Part shown: positions 62,107-64,000 of the stretch, piece by piece
Numbering within the stretch: position 1 is the stretch's first letter
Layout: each line of letters starts with the position of its first letter
Assembly: GCF_035917975.1 (NCBI RefSeq)
Contig: NZ_CP109130.1
Span: 3,472,001-3,536,000, forward strand
Direction of reading: 5' to 3'
From: Streptosporangium sp. NBC_01756
GTDB lineage: Bacteria > Actinomycetota > Actinomycetes > Streptosporangiales > Streptosporangiaceae
DNA length: 64,000 nt
Translations under genes and position numbers: made by a program
Notes under the pieces: model-generated
What the model was told of the DNA's origin: nothing
The model's database searches: none
Seen by the model: the letters and a program-made list of their open reading frames with translations, nothing else

Positions 62107-63051
62107 TTGCGGGGCCGCCGCCCTGCCCACCTCCCGCCGCCCTACGACCGGGCGCTGGCCGACTACGGCGCCGCGCTGGAGGGCTCGCCGCTGGCCGACT
62201 CCAGCCGGGCCAAGTACCTGTCGCGGGTGCGCGGCTTCCTCTCCTTCGTCGCCGAGGCATCAGCCGACGGCATGCTGGACGGTGACCCGCTCGCCGACCC
62301 CGCGGCCGCGGCCTGGGCGGTGCGCGCCTATCGCCGCCATTTGAAGAACGGCCGCCGCGCGCCCACCACGATCGACAACGTGCTGGCGGCCATCGATGAC
62401 TTCCACGCCCGCGCGGCTCTAGCCGTCACCCCCGCGCGGCGCGAGCGCGCCGTCCGGCGCACCGCGCCCAAGGCCTTGGACGAGCGCCGGGTGCGCCGCT
62501 ACCTGCGCGAGGTGGAGAAGAACGCCTCCGCCCGGGACGCGGTCATCGCGTTGCTGCCCTACCTGGCGGGCCTGCGCATCGGCGAGGTCGTCGCCCTGGA
62601 GGTGGCCGACGTGCGGCTCTCAGCGCGCAAGGGCGAACTGCGGGTGCTCGGCAAGGGCCACGGCGGCGGCAAGATCCGCACCGTCGACCTCCACCCGGAC
62701 CTGCGCACCGCGTTGCAAGCCTGGCTGCAAGAGCGCGCCACCTGGCCCGGCGCTGCCACCACCGCGGCGTTGGTGCTCAACGCCCGCGGCGGCCGCCTGA
62801 GCGACCGGGGCGCCCGCGACATCATCACCCGCCTGGGCACCGCAGCCGGCATCAACGACGATGCGGCCGAGCCGTTCGGCCCGCACGTGTTGCGCCACAC
62901 CTTCGGCACCCAGCTCGTGCGCGCCGGCAAAGACCTCATCCTGGTCGCCGAACTCATGGGTCACGAGCGCCTCGACACCACCCGCCAATACACCCTGCCC
63001 ACCTCGGCCGACCGCGTCGCCGCACTGGAAGCACTCATCACCGACCACTGA
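62107..63051 (+). CDS. Tyrosine-type site-specific recombinase (Xer/integrase)
   Basis: Protein of 314 residues from TTG 62107; an in-frame TAA at 62098 rules out a longer form. Core-binding SAM-like N-terminal domain (about 10-110), catalytic domain with R157 (GLRIGEV), K183 (GKGHGGGKIRTV), H260-x-x-R263 (HVLRHTFG), H286 (MGHERLDTT) and Y295 (TRQYTLP). All catalytic residues are intact. No excisionase, plasmid or phage genes are next to it, but a palindrome and direct repeats of TTCCGGAA precede it, which may be its binding or crossover sites. Confidence 0.92.
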   Translation: MRGRRPAHLPPPYDRALADYGAALEGSPLADSSRAKYLSRVRGFLSFVAEASADGMLDGDPLADPAAAAWAVRAYRRHLKNGRRAPTTIDNVLAAIDDFHARAALAVTPARRERAVRRTAPKALDERRVRRYLREVEKNASARDAVIALLPYLAGLRIGEVVALEVADVRLSARKGELRVLGKGHGGGKIRTVDLHPDLRTALQAWLQERATWPGAATTAALVLNARGGRLSDRGARDIITRLGTAAGINDDAAEPFGPHVLRHTFGTQLVRAGKDLILVAELMGHERLDTTRQYTLPTSADRVAALEALITDH

Positions 63052-63203
63052 ACAAGGCCTGCCGGGCGACGGTGTCAGGAGTACAGACGCGGCAGCCGGT
63101 CCGGGCATGCTCTCGCAGGCGTTCCTCAGACACCGTTAGATGAACGCCCGGTTGCCTGTACTGATCTGCCCGCGGTGTCTTTCTGCCGTATTCCAGCCAA
63201 TCC

Positions 63204-63303
63204 CCCGGTTTCACCCTGAGGTCCACCATCGGGGCGGCGGCGTTCTCCGCGCCGCCGGCCCGGTTTCACCCTGAAGTCCGCCATCGGGGTGGCGGTGTTC
63301 TCC
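63204..63303. repeat. Direct repeat, 45-bp copies, 55-bp period
   Basis: CCCGGTTTCACCCTGA starts at 63204 and again at 63259; both run 45 bases through CCATCGGGG.GGCGG.GTTCTC with four mismatches. They lie in the 313-base gap 63052-63364 between recombinase and ycaQ, which has no gene of its own. Confidence 0.85.
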
Positions 63304-63364
63304 CGCGCGGCCTAATCCCGCGCCATGTCCTTATCGAACGTGTTTTCGGTTACGATGCGGGGCT

Positions 63365-64000
63365 ATGCCGTTCCCCCTGATCCTTGGCGCGGAGTCCGCG
63401 CGCCGTCTCGCCGTGAGCTGTCAGCATCTGGCCGGGCCGCAGCCCGGCGGCGATCTGGAAGGGCTGCGGCAGGTGCTGCGTACTTTGCGCTGCCTGCAGC
63501 TCGACCCGGTCAACGTGGTGGCGCGCAGTCACCTGCTGGTGTTGTGGAGCAGGGTGGGCGACTACGATCCGGCCGATCTGGACATGCTGCTCTGGGAAGA
63601 ACGGTGGCTGTTCGAATACTGGGCCCACGCCGCCTCGATCGTGCTGACCGAGGACTACCCGATCCACCAGGCCATGATGCTCGGCTACCCGGCGGGCCGG
63701 TCGGGTTTCGGGCGGCGGGCCCGTGACTGGCTGGAGGCGAACGGCGGGCTGCGGCAGCACGTGCTGGACCGGTTGCGGGAGGCGGGGCCGCTGCCCGCCC
63801 AGGCGTTCGACGACTGCGTGACGGTGCCGTGGGAGTCGAGCGGCTGGACCCACGGCCGCAACGTCGAGCGGATGGTGGACTTCCTGTGGCTCCAGGGTCA
63901 GCTCATGGTGGCCGGGCGGGAAGGGCGGCGGCGCCGCTGGGATCTGGCCGAGCGCTGGCTTCCGGAGTGGGCCGGGAGCGAGCCCCTGCCGCAGGAGGAG
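63365..64000 (+). CDS. ycaQ: YcaQ/AlkX-type DNA glycosylase, N-terminal part (cut by window edge)
   Basis: From ATG 63365 the frame is open to the last base (212 codons). The winged-helix YcaQ fold is recognised from LEGLRQVLRTLRCLQLDPVNVVARSHLLVLWSRVGDYDPADLDMLLW and YWAHAASIVL. The Q45-L46-D47 triplet matches the catalytic QxD motif of E. coli YcaQ/AlkX, which unhooks interstrand DNA crosslinks. Relatives are about 380-400 residues, so roughly half is outside the window. In antibiotic producers homologues may give self-resistance to DNA-alkylating products; no such cluster is seen here. Confidence 0.88.
   Translation, partial: MPFPLILGAESARRLAVSCQHLAGPQPGGDLEGLRQVLRTLRCLQLDPVNVVARSHLLVLWSRVGDYDPADLDMLLWEERWLFEYWAHAASIVLTEDYPIHQAMMLGYPAGRSGFGRRARDWLEANGGLRQHVLDRLREAGPLPAQAFDDCVTVPWESSGWTHGRNVERMVDFLWLQGQLMVAGREGRRRRWDLAERWLPEWAGSEPLPQEE

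Noticed and set aside
62107-63051. Prophage or integrative plasmid attached to the recombinase
   Set aside because: No excisionase, replication, capsid or transfer genes and no tRNA attachment site lie nearby within the window.

Overview
The window is high-GC DNA, roughly 70 percent G+C by eye. It has dense short-gap operons, GTG and TTG starts, and many actinomycete families: a BTAD/NB-ARC/TPR regulator, SpoIIE/HATPase partner-switching proteins, DUF3040, a SigB/F-type sigma remnant and a tetracycline-exporter-style TetR/ABC/ABC operon. A filamentous actinomycete is likely, perhaps of the Streptosporangiales; the exact genus is inference. No rRNA, functional tRNA or CRISPR array was seen.

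Left part (1-37 kb), mostly ordinary accessory chromosome: a left-edge hypothetical gene; an AfsR/SARP-like regulator convergent with an FAD monooxygenase; a sugar-binding lipoprotein; a MarR regulator; a two-gene partner-switching unit (MEDS-HATPase, then PAS-PAS-SpoIIE phosphatase); an epimerase; YceI with a divergent HxlR; a TetR with a 40-bp near-perfect palindrome driving a heterodimeric ABC exporter; an esterase followed by a DesK/DesR-like two-component pair; an imine-reductase-like enzyme with a divergent HxlR. Then comes a reactive-sulfur operon (CstR-type repressor, metallo-beta-lactamase/rhodanese fusion, rhodanese-DUF2892, TauE/SafE exporter) with three matching candidate operators. 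Next to it is a Ro60 (TROVE) orthologue with two candidate Y RNA genes directly upstream, one holding a tRNA-like module. A SoxR-box-controlled but C-terminally short NmrA-type reductase, an FBP zinc-finger protein, an FMN reductase, two GNATs and a LysR/MFS pair follow.

Right part (37-64 kb), more mosaic: two decayed Tn3-family (DUF4158) transposases bracket a TrkH potassium transporter and an alpha/beta hydrolase, with fragments of a CBS protein and an anion permease beside them. Three modules each pair a repressor with an FAD monooxygenase (41.5-46.9 kb with a CocE hydrolase, epimerase, DUF998 and a 50-residue protein; 57.8-59.9 kb; 60.3-61.9 kb). Other content is a TetR/dihydrofolate-reductase-like pair with duplicated operators, a glycosyltransferase fragment, CPA1 and KhtTU-type antiporters, DUF3040, a sigma-factor remnant, a CcdA/TlpA thiol-redox pair, DUF2254, and a tyrosine recombinase preceded by a perfect palindrome and direct repeats. 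A YcaQ-type DNA glycosylase gene runs off the right edge.

The most interesting items are the Ro60/Y RNA locus, the CstR operon with its operators, the recombinase with its TTCCGGAA repeats, the expanded ATP-lid of the histidine kinase, and a 19-bp element shared by the leaders of two nearby transcription units.
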